Positions 24,885 through 36,998 are shown, numbered from the stretch's first letter. The stretch: DNA of 64,000 nt from Cliona cf. orientalis (GCA_963930775.1 OZ005698.1:4408501-4472500); one strand, 5' to 3'. A program made the numbers and translations. The notes: generated from the letters alone by a model not told the origin.

Positions 24885-25228
24885 CATTGGCGTATTCAGG
24901 ATTTTACAAAGGGCGGTGTTTAACAATCTGCACGCAAAGCATGCGCGAAAATTTGGAAACCATGCACACTTTTGTTGACCACACCCACCATTTTTGCCCG
25001 TTATTGGGTGTGTATTATTAAGAATCGCCCATGCTCTCAGCTCAAAAAGCATGAAAACGTTCAGGTGAGCAGCTACTGATGAACTACCTAAGCTATAATA
25101 TAGAATTTTTATCTAATGAAATGCTAGTGACATTATTTATTGAGGCATGTTAGCACTAATTAATTGTATGCAGCTGAGCCTAAGGGGGGTGCTCAAGCAC
25201 CCTGAGCACCCCCCTGGATACGCCACTG
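24885..25228. mobile_element. hAT-like MITE, 5-bp TSD CCCTG
   Basis: 344 bp. Ends CATTGGCGTATTCAGGAT and CTGGATACGCCACTG are inverted, with CCCTG on each side. The interior has GCACGCAAAGCATGCGCG and a 14-bp G/C-rich right arm (GAGCACCCCCCTGG). A C run of about 23 lies just upstream (24849-24872). Confidence 0.8.
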
Positions 25229-25229
25229 C

Positions 25230-26085
25230 CCTGAGCAAATTACAACTCAACCGCCACAACTGTCCTCTGAGCTAGAGCCATTCAGGTGACAAACTCTGTC
25301 CTGAAACAGCTGGCAGCTAGCAGGCACAACCCCGTCGATCCGAACCTCCTTATCCACATTGCCTGGCAATCAAGGTAAGCAGAATGCTGATAGGACTGCT
25401 GTTCAGCAATCAATCTATTATCCCGTACCCAGCCTCATGTGGGGGGGGGGGGGGGGCGTGCCTTTACATGCGGCTCGACCACAACCAATTGCCAGGGTTA
25501 CTCACTATATATCTCCATGCACAGCGCTAAGGGACAATGACAACACAGGATTGGTACTAACACGGGGTCACACCAGCTACGCTAAGGGCATTGTCCTAGC
25601 TACACCGAGGGACAATCACCATACACAGAGCCAGTAGGAAGCAGATTGTCTGCATCTCACAACTTGGCTAACAACACCGGGTTGGCATGGCTCCCAGCAC
25701 TGGGGTGGGATGGTACTTAGGAAAATCAGTACCAAAACTGGGTTAGCACTAATAATTGCTAAGGGCAATGGGCACCAACTTGGGCAGAGTCCTTGGGCCT
25801 TCGCTGAGGAATTTCCACATGCCACTGCGTTTGCAATCCGTTCCTGCTCCGTTTTAAACGGTACGGACGGCAGCGGAAACGGCAACGTTTATACGTGTGT
25901 TGGAGAGACATGCATGTTGTTACCCTCCTCTCAACTGGCCACAGTGAAGCAACAGGAACACGAACAACTCGCGTATCTGGACAAGCCCAGAAGGTGACTG
26001 TACCCATACCAATCACTGTAGCAAAGTACAACATTTGATGGGAGGAGTGGATAAGAATGACTAACTTTTGTCTTACCACAACGTG
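25230..26085. other. No gene recognised
   Basis: Contains a G run of about 17 (25440-25456) and repeated phrases of the type GCTAAGGGCA and GGGACAATCACC. Short frames on both strands overlap here, and none shows a domain. Confidence 0.25.
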
Positions 26086-26229
26086 CTTTTCCGTACCTTA
26101 CGTTACTGGAAGACTCTGTTCTATGGAGATGATGCAGGCGTAGTCAATTCATTCATCCTCAACAGCCTGCTTGCTTACACGAATGCACACAATCACTGAA
26201 AACGATTTCAGGGATATGCTTGTTTAGCA

Positions 26230-26670
26230 AATCATTGAAAAGTATGGTTGTGAACAGCATGAGCCAGTTACATGTAGGCCACCAAAGAGAACTTATTGTG
26301 TCCACCATGGGAGCACTCAAACACAAGACAAATGGCGTTGCCAGTATTGCAAACTATCCTAGAAGGTAAATTATATCCAGAGAAAGTGTCCAGATTGTCA
26401 TTTTGCTCAACCCTCTTTGCCAAACTTTTGGAGAGGGATTGCCATTCTGCTTGGCACCAGTCCTCATTTGATGAAGTTAGAGTGTTGTGCTTTTACAAGC
26501 ACAAGAATAAATCTCGTTCTTCAGCTCAATCTTCCGAGACTTCCTCAGCTGGACCTTCACAGGCAGCATCTACTTCCTCAGCTGGACATTCACAGGCAGC
26601 ATCCACTTCAACTGGAGCCCCATCTACATCTTCCCAATCACGTCATGGACGTCCAAAAGGTTCAATATGA
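26230..26670 (+). pseudogene. Zn-finger/Ser-rich transposase-type N-terminus
   Basis: Plus-strand frame 26296-26670 ends LFAKLLERDCHSAWHQSSF followed by a Ser/Thr/Gln-rich tail (SSAGPSQAAS repeated twice) and HGRPKGSI. Just upstream in another frame are CVHHGSTQTQDKW and CQYCKLS, which supply the Cys/His ligands expected for a small zinc finger, so the region needs a frame change to be one protein. Similar short zinc-finger plus Ser-rich proteins accompany transposon families in sponges. A decayed gene is the best reading, and its function is unknown. Confidence 0.35.
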
Positions 26671-26699
26671 CAAAGAGGGAATTATCGATCGAAATGACA

Positions 26700-27530
26700 C
26701 CATTTATTGTAGTTAGAGATCAGGATACCAAGTTTAGCTTTCAATATGTCTTCAACAGTATCATTGGTCTTAAAATAATTTGATATGCGTACTACCATAG
26801 GTCGGGTTTTGAATGCATAGTTAACCAATTGCGAATGGTGCTATATAAGCCAGATTGCGATTCTAATGATTGCAAACAGCCAAACGAGAAAGCCACACCC
26901 TCAATCTTAACTATAGAGGTGTGGCTTATGAGGCTGCATGTGGAGTAGGACCATACTGCTCGAGCAATAGTTGCGTTTGGCTTGGCGTTGGCTATGGTGT
27001 TGGCAGGTTGGCAGTTGGCTTGAAGAATCGAAGACTCCTCGACGATCGACAGCTGTACGTACATGCATGCAAGTGTAGATCGAACACACGTGATATCCAT
27101 AACGTGTGCATGCAAGTGAGCACGCACGCAAGAAGGGCGTGGTCATATGTAACATTATTCATTGTGTATTCTTTTTCCTGCAATTCTTTTGATTGCGTCT
27201 TGTATAAAACAATCAAAGGAATCTCACATTCAAAATTCGACCTACGGTATTAATTTTTCCTATGAATAGCTTGACACTTGAGTTATAGACCACTATAATG
27301 TAGTTATGACCACAGTACATGATATAGCCTAGAAAATATTGCGAATTTTATGATTGCATGCAATCTTTCTTTAATAATTTCATCCGTTATTGACCTCTCC
27401 TCAGTACGTATATTCAGCTTTGTAGCGAATGCATTTCCAGTACATAATATATAATGCATTGCATGTATCAACAATTAATCACATAAGAGCAATGAAATAG
27501 TAATTGTTGCATTGAAGGGGTATATACGTA
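26700..27530. other. No gene recognised
   Basis: Overlapping short frames on both strands (26792-27253) reflect CATGCA-rich repeats rather than codon structure. No TIR pair was found. Confidence 0.25.
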
Positions 27531-27575
27531 CCTATATACCGTATAGCCGGAAAATTTGGTGGTTTGGCGGTCTAT

Positions 27576-27967
27576 AATGTTACAAGTATAAAAAACAATT
27601 GAATAAAATTGAAGGATGAAGTAGGGATGGCAGTGCCAAAAAATACACAAACAGGGTTTGTAGGGATAACGTATCACATCCACTATACATTCCTATGCTT
27701 GCTTTTCTCAATAATTAACACCATATACACTCCTGATTCAGTATGTAAAGTATCGCTATCTTTTGATTGATCCATGTATTGATTTTCCATTCCTGCAAGC
27801 ATGTGCCCCATATATAATACGTGTGTGCACGGCTACTCAAAAAGCAAGCGTAGGGATGTATAATGGATGTGATACGTTATCCCTACAAACCTTGTTTGTG
27901 TATTTTTGGCACTGCCATCCCTACTTCATCCTTCAATTTTATTCAATTGTTTTTTATACTTGTTACT
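27576..27967. repeat. Foldback with ~130-bp arms
   Basis: Left arm 27576-27706 and right arm 27839-27967 are nearly perfect reverse complements. Each carries GATGAAGTAGGGATGGCAGT or its complement, GGATAACGTATCACATCCA, and AAAAAGCAAGC. The spacer is about 130 bp. It lies inside the 27539-29534 element. Confidence 0.8.
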
Positions 27968-28040
27968 GTTCTTTTTTTTAGTGCCACCAGGGTAGTTCAT
28001 GCATGAAAGTCATTACTTTTCATCAATGCCACCTAGCTGA

Positions 28041-28397
28041 CTAATCTCGTGGGGACAGAGGCTGGGCATGAGACTCACCATGGTGACCAGATATTATGGT
28101 TTGCCTATTCATCGTTATAAAATGCATGGAACCAGCTACAACTACAAAACTTTTTCTGGACCTAGCTATATCCAACCGTGCTCTAACAATAATACATAAT
28201 ATTACAATATTATAGGGAAGCAGGTACATCACTGATTCAGCATATTTGTACGATCCTAGCCTTTGAGTCAGGCAGCTATGGTACCCCAAACACACTGTGA
28301 GTTCAAATTTTGAATACTCCTGTAAGTGCAAATCCCAGGCAGTCTTTTGATAGCTAGCTAGGACGTCTTCTTTTGCATTACACACTATTGAATACAC
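28041..28397 (-). CDS. Unrecognised open frame
   Basis: 118 codons without a known domain. The N-terminal half (SIVCNAKEDVLASYQKTAWD, then EYSKFELTVCLGYHSC) has plausible protein-like composition, and the following LLPYNIVILCIIV is hydrophobic. It lies within a TIR element and has no visible splice sites that I trust, so it may be chance. Confidence 0.15.
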   Translation of the reverse strand: MYSIVCNAKEDVLASYQKTAWDLHLQEYSKFELTVCLGYHSCLTQRLGSYKYAESVMYLLPYNIVILCIIVRARLDIARSRKSFVVVAGSMHFITMNRQTIISGHHGESHAQPLSPRD

Positions 28398-29829
28398 ATC
28401 AGTGGGATTCTCGAGATAACTCAGGTAACCAGTGAACTACGATTGAAGCCACGCCCCTCGTTATCTCGATCCTGAAGCTGGCTAGATCGGCAAAATTGAA
28501 AGATTAGAAGGCTGCTTAGAACCAAGTAGCGACAAAAACCTTCCGTTTCGGGAGCGTATTTTATAGGCCAGTAAGTTTACTGTTGGTAGTAGCCACCATA
28601 ATCGACAGTTCACTGAGCTGATCAGCTGAGCACTTGTGCAGGTCCTGAATCAATCATGGATGCGCCGGCGCATGCGCGCCACTGACATCGGTCACATGAC
28701 TTCACCATGGCAACACCGTATGAGCATGCGCATTATATGAAAAAATGGCTAATCAGACACACCCACTCGCAAAATGCCCTACACACCCACAATTAAATCG
28801 CTGTCCTGATAACACAAAACGAGCGTGCCACAGATATGCGCGCTCCAAAATGGAGTGAATTTATACTCGAACTAAGGTGAGCGGTCATGGTAGTCTTGAG
28901 TTAGCCCAGGAAAACAGAAAGAAAGAAAGAAAGAAGAAAAAAAGAAGAAAGATTGACAAATAGCTATTTTTTTGAACATCTCCATGGTTCTGGCATATAC
29001 AATTGAGTTGATGAATGATCTTGGTCTTGTTAGATAGATAATTTGCTGTAGATTCTGATTTTGACACTTACAAATAATTATTTCAAAAAGTTACCTGTTT
29101 TTAGATATTTGGATGTTTGTATACAATGTATTAATTATATATATGGAGTATCTGTGCCATCCCTACTTATAGAGTCTACCGACTCTATGATTACAGTTAC
29201 CAAATTAAAATTACCAAAAGTTCCTACTCGCATATGGTTTTAATTGCGAGTATCTATTAATTGCGAATTCTACATTGCGTAATTAATGGATTCGCAAACA
29301 TAAACATGCACATATACTACAGTACGGTACGGGGTCATCCATTGCAAATATTGGATTCGCAATTTGGCCCGACTTGACTAGAATGCAATCATTAAACTAC
29401 GCAATTAAAACCTGTCCTATGGTATGTATGGTGATCCCATACTGAACCCGGCCAAATCTACGTAATATTCTTGCAATAGTGATTTTGGGCTCAACCGCCA
29501 AATTTAATTCCCACCAATATTTCCAGCTATACGGTAATTAATTATCTCTACCAAATTTATCCTATTCATGTAACATACATGTACATTCATGACCTACAGT
29601 GTAATATTAGAATAATACATAATACATGCATATCCCTCCCTCCCAATTTAACCTATACATACGACTGCTTTCTCCGCTCCACAAAAGGGGAGTGTGATAT
29701 ACATGTACATTCTTATAAGTAACAATCATCCCATCTCTTATAAAAACGTCTGCAATGCATGTTACCATGCAGGTCCCACCCTACACCCTACCTCAGAGGC
29801 TAACAAATACACCAATGACCTCTACAACT

Positions 29830-30800
29830 AGATAGGTGCCGTTCAAATGAAGCTGCAACTCTCCCATGACCCATTACCGGGTTCGGGTTTGGGTTTGGGA
29901 GAATGCTCTACAGTGCCACCCGGACTCAAACTTTAGGCATTACATTAATTTTTGTCAGGGATAACTAATGGGTTCAGAATTGGCTTCAATCGTAGATAGC
30001 AGCTGCACTCTTCCCACAGGAACATGCTATCTGCCTTTAGCTTGAATAACCTGGTGATTGTAGAGCGCTGTACCTGGGAAAAGAATGCTCCTTGGGCTAT
30101 GTGGCAGGGCCACTCCCACCCAACTTGCTCCCCAATGCCCAAAACATGTAAATCCATTTGGGATAATTCTGCAAATCAAGCCAAACAGGAAAATGACGGC
30201 TGATTGTTAATCTTTCAGCCTAGATGATGTTAGTGTCAACGACAGCATTGATGGAGGCCTTACCTCTCCAACCTAGCTATATCACTGTGGACAACATCGT
30301 TGAGCAAATTCATGGCTCTCAGTTAGCCAAAATGGATGTCGAATCAGCTTTTCGCATTATTATTCTGGTCCATCCCGAATATTGGCTGCTACTGGGCATA
30401 AATTGGAAGGGTCTTCTGTTCTACATTGACCAGACACTCTTGTTCGGCCTTACAATAGGCCAGCTCCAAAAATATTTAACTCAATTGCTGACGCCTTAGA
30501 GTGGATTATGATAGCTAAGCTAACTTATCACTACTTCATCGTAATCAGTGTGCCATTATCAAGTGAATATGCATGTAGTCTCAAGACTCTCCTTGATGCC
30601 TGTAAGGAGCTCGGTATCCCGGTAGCTGTTTGCAAATGCACAGGCCCAACAACATGCCTATAGTTCTTCTGGGCATACTGATTGACATGCTAAAAATGGA
30701 AATTAGCTTGCCGGAAGAGAAGCTGGAATAACATCATTATACCAGGCTCAATACATTCTTCAGGGAGGACCTGCACTGGTGGCATGCATTAAATTTGTTT
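29830..30800 (+). mobile_element. DIRS-like reverse transcriptase fossil
   Basis: A plus-strand piece near 30224-30499 has ITVDNIVEQIHGSQLAKMDV followed by ESAFRII and LLGINWKGLLFYID, which fits the RT of DIRS-type tyrosine-recombinase retroelements. Downstream pieces (near 30650-30730, PIVLLGILID) fit the same RT. No ends, recombinase or terminal repeats are seen. It is a short, old, several-times broken fragment. Confidence 0.55.
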
Positions 30801-31149
30801 CATCCTGCAATGGTTTCTGACAATCTTCAGAGTCATATTTGGCTATCCATACAACGGTATACGTTTTACACAGTGTATGCATGTGACCAAGCACGCAAGG
30901 TTAAATTGATTCCTAACTGGGTTGGTTTGACATGACCCAAAGTAGTAATTTGAACCATACGTCAAATTTTAAATTTAGCCTAAGAAAATTTCACAATCTA
31001 CATACATGAATACAGCGAAAGAATGTCTATCACTAAAATCTTAATATCCAGCTTTCAAGGATTGCCAAATATATATAATCATGCAACACAGGAGAATCCA
31101 CACAAAAATTGGAACATTAGTACCCACAAAAATAGAGGTAGGTTATGGA

Positions 31150-31490
31150 ACCAGATTTGGTAGATTTCAGGCCACATAAAATCTACCAAAAGTGGTAGAC
31201 GGATGCATTGATAGAAAGCAACCATATTTGGAAGACAATATATTCCAGTATTGGCAGATATCAGTGAAATGATCTAAGGTAGAGATCTTCCTAATTAGGT
31301 GATTAAAAAGGAGAAACGTGCCATATCTGGTAGATTTATTTCTACCAATGTTGGTAGACGTAGCAACATGCCATGGCATATCTGGTAGATTTATTCATGC
31401 CATATCTGGTAGATTTATTCCTACCAATGTTGGTAGACGTAGCAACATGCCATATCTGGTAGGTTTATTCCTACCAATGGTGCCAAATCA
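31150..31490 (-). repeat. Minisatellite, ~50-bp palindromic unit (inverted array)
   Basis: About three to four imperfect units of roughly 50 bp built from CCATATCTGGTAGATTTATT, CTACCAATGTTGGTAGACGT and AGCAACATG. It is the reverse complement of the array at 32420-32760. Each unit contains CTACCA...TGGTAG short inverted words. Confidence 0.8.
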
Positions 31491-32419
31491 TAACCATGTA
31501 AGTGTATTATTACAGTCGGTTAACAAAATGATGAATGTAAGTGATAATAAAGTAATGTTCATAGACTGAGGGTGTATAGATTCTTCTCTCTTTATGTTGA
31601 CGATGTGCTCTTCTAAGTGCTAAGGGACACATCAAGTACAGCAAACATATGCACATCCACTTCCTCAATTGAGATGTTATCCTTCAGTAACTGATTGTGA
31701 CAAATGGGGCTTCTTTCCCAGTCTTCCGATAGTGCACGGAAGGGGTACTTACGCCGCAGACCATGGTAATGCACCACAGAGTGTAACAGAAGATGCTTGC
31801 CGTAAAGCTTCAAATGGCCACCCAACCGCATGGAGTATGCTATGGTTTTCAAGCCATGAGAAATTGCAAGTCACCACGGTACCCCCTTTTGATATTTTCA
31901 CTTTTTGATTTCACGCGCCTCCTCGGATCATCATATATGACAATGCATGCAAATTACACATCTACTGCCTAAACAGAGAGCCAGCATGATACAGCAACAC
32001 CCGATTCTTTGTAGACAGGTTCCATTGTAGAGGACACGTGGGATGTACTAAACGCTATTGCATGGATTCGTACAAGACCCTGGACACAAAGTATAAACTC
32101 CCAAATAAATGAGCAGGCTAATTCTGGACTCAAGAGGATAAAGGGACAGTTAACATACATGAGACCATCCAATTTTATGTTGACGTTTTCTCTGTTCCTA
32201 GCCATAACTAACCAGGACAAAATATGTAAGCTAGACATATCTACCCTTAGTATTTGATGTGCTCAAATGTGACATATTTTTTAATTAATATCTGATTATG
32301 GTTATTTTGTGTATGGATATCTTGTTATTTTATTATCTACTAAGTGTATTTTAACCACTTCAGTTGGTAGGGTATGCAATATGTCTACCGTATATGTTGA
32401 GCAGTTACTAATCTATCAG

Positions 32420-32760
32420 AATTGGCAGAAATACATGTACCAGATATGGCACAAATAGATCTACCAGGATTGGCAGAAATACCATGGCATATGCATATGA
32501 CTGTTACTAAATCTACCAGAATTGGCAGAAACAGAGCTACCAGATATGGCATGTTACCACGTCTACCAACAATGGTAGAGATAAATCTACCCGATATGGC
32601 ATGTTACTACGTCTACCAACATTGGTATGAATAAATCTACCAGGTATGGCATGTTACTACGCCTACCAACATTGGTAAGAATAAATCTACCAGATATGGC
32701 ATGTTACTATGTCTACCAACAGTGGTAGAAATAAATCTACCAGATACGGCATGTTAGCTA
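32420..32760 (+). repeat. Minisatellite, ~50-bp palindromic unit
   Basis: Five to six units of about 51 bp: ACCAGATATGGCATGTTAC, TACGTCTACCAACATTGGTA, then GAATAAATCT. The same unit occurs inverted at 31150-31490. Units differ from each other by a few bases, including in the palindrome loop (CAA, CAG, CAT). Confidence 0.85.
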
Positions 32761-32761
32761 G

Positions 32762-33216
32762 CAGAGGAGGTTGGACATGACGCATATTTACGCCATAGTC
32801 ACATGACCTGGTATGCAATTATGCTGCCACGCGTTCAAAAGAATGCCATTTGCGAGTGTAGCTGGTAGCTAAAATGTTTGCGTTTGTGAACTATGGCCAA
32901 ATCTGAAGCTGAGATGGAGACGAATCGTGTAGATCTAATGTTATAACGGCGAAAGAAGCTGACTGCAATCGACAAATACTGTTTTTTATGTTGCCATTCT
33001 GAGGAACGAGTTTTCTCGATTTGCAAGAAGTGTGAGGGGTGGACGGGCGGGGTATGGCGCTGGATCTTCTTTTCTCATGGATTTCAACTTGCTTTCACAT
33101 TTAAAACTGTCGTCAAGGCTTTAGATCGTGACTTATATTTTGTACAGTGTTATATATGGGGCAACACGCCCACTTTTTGTGCGCACGTGATCGTGTCCAA
33201 CCTCCTCGATCTGGTT
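32762..33216. mobile_element. TIR element, GAGGAGGTTGGACA ends
   Basis: Left end CAGAGGAGGTTGGACATGAC and right end GTGTCCAACCTCCTCGATCTG are inverted. The interior (32785-33140) recurs in opposite orientation at about 58110-59720, where a foldback element splits it. The same terminal word also occurs near 39137 and 55430, probably fragments. Confidence 0.7.
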
Positions 33217-33231
33217 AGCTAGTACATGATA

Positions 33232-33595
33232 AAAAAAAAGTTTCTACCATCTATGGTATATTCCCTCCTTTTTCAGTCACCTAATAGGCATGCAATGAGA
33301 AAGGAACATTTCTACCATCTATGGTAGATAGCTACCCTCCTCACATAATAGGCCACAAAAAATCTACAATCTACCATCTATTATGGTAGCTAGATACCCT
33401 TCGTTTTCTGTCACCTAATAGGCCACGAAAAGGAATATTTCTACAATCTATGGTAGATACCCTCCTCTTTTAGTCACCTAATAGGCCATGAAAAGAACAT
33501 TTCTACCATCTATGGTAGATACCCTCCTTTTTCAGTCACCTAATAGGCCATGAAAAGGAACATTTCTACCACAGATGGTAGATAACATAAACCTT
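33232..33595. repeat. Minisatellite built on TACCATCTATGGTA
   Basis: About six units of 55-65 bp. Each has the palindrome-like TCTACCATCTATGGTAGATA followed by CCCTCCTTTTTCAGTCACCT and AATAGGCCATGAAAAGGAAC. It is related in style, not in sequence, to the 50-bp arrays 500 bp upstream: both are phased on a CTACCA/TGGTAG inverted word. Confidence 0.85.
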
Positions 33596-33599
33596 AAAT

Positions 33600-34080
33600 A
33601 CTGAGTAGGCCATATACATTATTTAGAATAGGACAACACAAGTTTACCATTTTTGGAAGAAATTGTATGGCTAGAAGTCTACCACAGTTGGCTACCATAT
33701 ATACCTGCAAAAATAGTCACCTTAAGGTAGGGTAGCAGATATACAGAACAAGTTACTAGTGCTAAATTAGACACGTATATGCCAGAAACTCGATCCTCTT
33801 CTTTCACTTTCTACAGACATGCTATAGCTAGGTGACTTTGAAGCCAGTTTGATGTTGTAGTGCGCAATTCTTATCAGGTTAGTCACGTTATTTTAATTTA
33901 TACTGTTGGGGAAGAACTGGCAACAGAACCTAAGCTTAGATTTTACTTTGGGATAGAATTGCATGATTTGTGTAATTTTTCTGCCGATTCAAGTTTGAAG
34001 TGGGCATGGTCATGGGACAACGCAATACAAATTTGTTCTAATGAAATGAGCATCTAGCCTAGGCACTCGTGCTGCAAATG
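33600..34080. other. No gene recognised
   Basis: One plus-strand frame at 33860-34057 has no domain. Nothing else is supported. Confidence 0.25.
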
Positions 34081-34089
34081 CGCCCCTGT

Positions 34090-34885
34090 GGACCTGCAAA
34101 GATCTTCATTTCTGGTGCTGGTAAGACTGTTTTATCTGCAGGTGAGTGAAAAATGGAGATATCTGAGCTAGGGCATTACGGTTATAGGATGTGGGGTAGC
34201 AATCACTACCACTTGCGTTATATGGGGCATGGTCCACATATAGTGAATGAAATGAGACATCTCATATAGGAACTGAAATGTTCAGCTGATTGTTTTGGTG
34301 ATAATTTTATCTTCATATCTTGTTCCTGAGCGAAGTTATGATGTAAAGTTTACATTGAAGTCTGGGAATTTTATTATGGAACACCCATCAGCAGCGGGAT
34401 GCTGAGCATACCAGACTTCAATGCAAACTACATCATAATTTCACTCAGGAACAAGTTACGAAGTTAAAATTTTCACCATAATGATCAGCTAGCAGAAAGT
34501 TTTGATGTAGTAAAGAATAAAGTGCACTTCAAATGTTTCACACAGAACTAAAGTGCTCCTAGCCAGATGGCAAGGGTTCACCAAATCTCATCTCATCCAG
34601 TAAGTGGACCATGTTCCATAAAAGGCAAGTTGTAGCGATCGCTACGCCACACCCCTTTAACCGTAATGCCCTCAGATCCCTCCATTTTTCACGAACACAT
34701 CCATTTTAATCTCGTTTGGCTGAAAAATCACCCAAATCGTGCAGTTCTCCACCAAAGGAAGATCAAAGGAGGGGGTTTGGGGTATACAGGTGATTAAGTA
34801 CCGATGAGCTCTTGATGTACCTTATATCCGAAATTCAGAGGTCAAATTTTCACCTTGCAGACCCTACAGGCTCACCAGCACTGGG
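34090..34885. repeat. Large foldback, ~800 bp
   Basis: Nested inverted segments: CTGCAGGTGAGTGAAAAATG against TTTTCACCTTGCAG; AGGGCATTACGGTTATAGGA against CTTTAACCGTAATGCCCTCA; GATGTAAAGTTTACATTGAA against TTCAATGCAAACTACATCAT. The centre is near 34385. The arms have diverged by about 10-20 percent, so it is an older palindromic element. Confidence 0.65.
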
Positions 34886-34899
34886 TCGAGGTATGACAT

Positions 34900-35340
34900 T
34901 CGGTGCTGCGCTGAGGGAGTGGTCTGGTTAATGAGACTAACATTCTGTGTGCAGTGGCACTTGCAATCTGCTCTATTTGGTAAGCACCACCAAATTAAAC
35001 ATACATTGCAGTTCTACATTAAGAACTTATAAAAGCTTCATGATCAGGTGGCACTTAAACTATGGTGGTGCAGTAATTGTAAATAACCTTTACGGTACTA
35101 CCATGATACATTAGAAATTTTTGAATATTCAAGCTTTGATGTGTGTAGCTTTAATGAGTATCCTATATAGTGTAGGAACCAACGACAGGTCCCTAACTAT
35201 AGGTTAACAGGTCTCTAACTGGAAACTTAATGACCTCACCAATAATATTATGGTTAGTTGTCAGATGTCTAGTCTGCTAATTAAATCAGATAACAAATTT
35301 TCAATTGCAAGAGTAAACACTACAATGTCATGTATGCATA
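34900..35340. other. No gene recognised
   Basis: AT-rich. The phrases CAGGTCCCTAACTATAGG and CAGGTCTCTAACTGG form a short direct repeat near 35190-35220. Confidence 0.25.
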
Positions 35341-35369
35341 CACAGCACCTGGATTGTATAGTAGTTCAG

Positions 35370-36998
35370 TTAAGAATTAGAATTAATGTTGATTGTGATG
35401 TTTGTGCCTCCTGTGATGTGGAATGAAGGAACCTTGAAATTTTCCTTTTCTTCCTGACAATGACGCTTTGGCTCTGGTGCTGGTTCTGGCTTTGCTTCCA
35501 CGATACCATTTGGTTTTCCACTGTTGAGGACATCAGAAGTGAGTTGTCTGAGTTTGTCAGACGTCCTCTTGTAGGCACGTACACCATCAGTGCTGGAGTG
35601 ACCAGTTCTAGTCATTATCAACTGTTCATCTACCTCAGCATCGAATAATCGGGCAGCTGAAGTCACACGTAGCGAGTGATTAGTGTAGTGTCCTTCAAAA
35701 CCAGTTTCTCTCATCTTTCACCAATTATTTTACCGAGGGTATTGTGTCCCATTGGAGCTTTCGAATACCAGACATTTCTCTTTGGTTTTGGCAATGGAGT
35801 AAGGTAAAAAGCGTTGGGAGGACGATCTTCAGGACACTTAGAGATATAAAGCTTGTAAAGCCGTACTAAACACCTCCTTGGATCTTGCTCATTAGCATAT
35901 TCTTTGGCTTTTTCTTTTTGCTGGTAAGACCTCCCTGGTTGGTTTTTGAAACATCCTCACGGTAAACTAAATAAGCACAATCACCAGGAGGCTCATAGAG
36001 CTGAATCTGTGGAGAAGAATATCATAAGCGTTGGTGTTCGTTACCACTCCTCAGTGCAAAGAAATAGCCGACTTGATAAACAATTGTATTAAGAAGTACC
36101 TGAGCATTTTGGTCATCCAATAAACCAAGCTCCCATAGGCGATTTTCCTGCTCTTGGGTTATAGGTTGTGCTTGCTTTTTTGTTCAAATAATTATCAGTT
36201 CCATTTAAGCGCTTCATCTCACCATCGAGTGTTGAGTGAAAGCCATGGAGGGAGGGGTTAATTGTCAAACAATTTGATATCTGTATGTCCGTGTTCACAT
36301 AGCTGACGCTGCAAACCACAAATGAGCTAGTAAAGTGTGTTGGGGGGATATGGGTCTCCATTCTTTTTGCGTACTTCTAGGACAAACCTAGACAACCAAA
36401 AATCCATTTCAGGCACGGTCAGCTCACAAAACGTCGTATTGATGGGCTCCTCATCCGACAGATGCCTAGTATTCCTAGCAAGAGCCCATTCCTGCCACAC
36501 TCTCACAGCCCATTCAGTTTGTTCCCTCATCTTCGTTGGGATGCTGGCGGCTCTAGCTGATTGCACAGCTGCCTTTCCCTTTGGAAATGCATACACACGG
36601 TTAGTGCAGGTCACAGTAGTAGAGGTCATAGTGACTGAGGAAGTGCACATAGTATTAGCAGTAACAGATTGGCTTGCAGATGTCTCAACCTGAGTTAAAA
36701 CTTGCTCAAATTCAGCATCAAGTTGAGGAAAGTAGCCTTCATCGTCGAAATTTGCCAAAAAGTCAGTGGTCTGTTGAGTACACAAGACAAGGGAGGGATC
36801 TGACATTTGTAAACTAGTTAGATCCACTCCACAGAGTGTAGAGCCACCAGAACAAGCTTCTTCGGGCTCCAGCAACCTTTCCCATCCAAGCTCAATTGGA
36901 TTCTCCCTCCGCCACGCGCAAAAAGTGCAGCTAGATCCAGTGCAGTTGTGCATTAAACTGCTTGGGTCATCAGGAACAGGAGGACCACGTAGTCTCAC
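35370..36998 (-). pseudogene. KIAA1958/Crypton-type tyrosine recombinase, broken
   Basis: The minus-strand region runs from a long N-terminal frame (36998-36327) to a C-terminal frame (35714-35370). The N-terminal part has a Cys-rich start (CTGSSCTFCAWR) and ends in a core-binding-like segment (MREQTEWAVRVWQEWALARN, then FWLSRFVLEVRKKNG). The middle, in several frames, shows TLDGEMKRLNG, FFALRSGNEHQRL (first catalytic Arg context) and EDVSKTNQGG. The C-terminus has NHSLRVTSAARLF, TGHSSTDGVRAYKRTS: the H-x-x-R, G-H and Tyr of tyrosine recombinases. This order matches the KIAA1958/DUF3504-type proteins derived from Crypton DNA transposons. The frame is interrupted about four times, and some gaps could be introns. 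It acts, if intact, on DNA in the nucleus. The 5' end is duplicated exactly at 39260. Confidence 0.65.

Larger units (their letters stand above)
27539..29534. mobile_element. 2.0 kb TIR element with TA duplication
   Basis: Left end CCGTATAGCCGGAAAATTTG and right end (reverse complement) CCGTATAGCTGGAAATATTG pair with few mismatches. Each is followed inward by GGTGG and a TTTGGCGG word, and TA flanks both. Inside at 27576-27967 is a long inverted repeat of about 130 bp arms. The rest (28000-29500) includes a minus-strand open frame at 28041-28397 of unknown type and a GAAA microsatellite (28917-28950). No transposase is recognised. Confidence 0.6.

Noticed and set aside
31318-31569. Open frame through the 50-bp minisatellite, with repeated SGRFI-type peptide.
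   Set aside because: The repeats explain the open frame; the inverted array also gives open frames, and there is no start context or conservation.
33232-33595. Possible CRISPR-like array (regular repeats with palindromes).
   Set aside because: The spacers are themselves repeated and the context is animal nuclear DNA, so it is a minisatellite.
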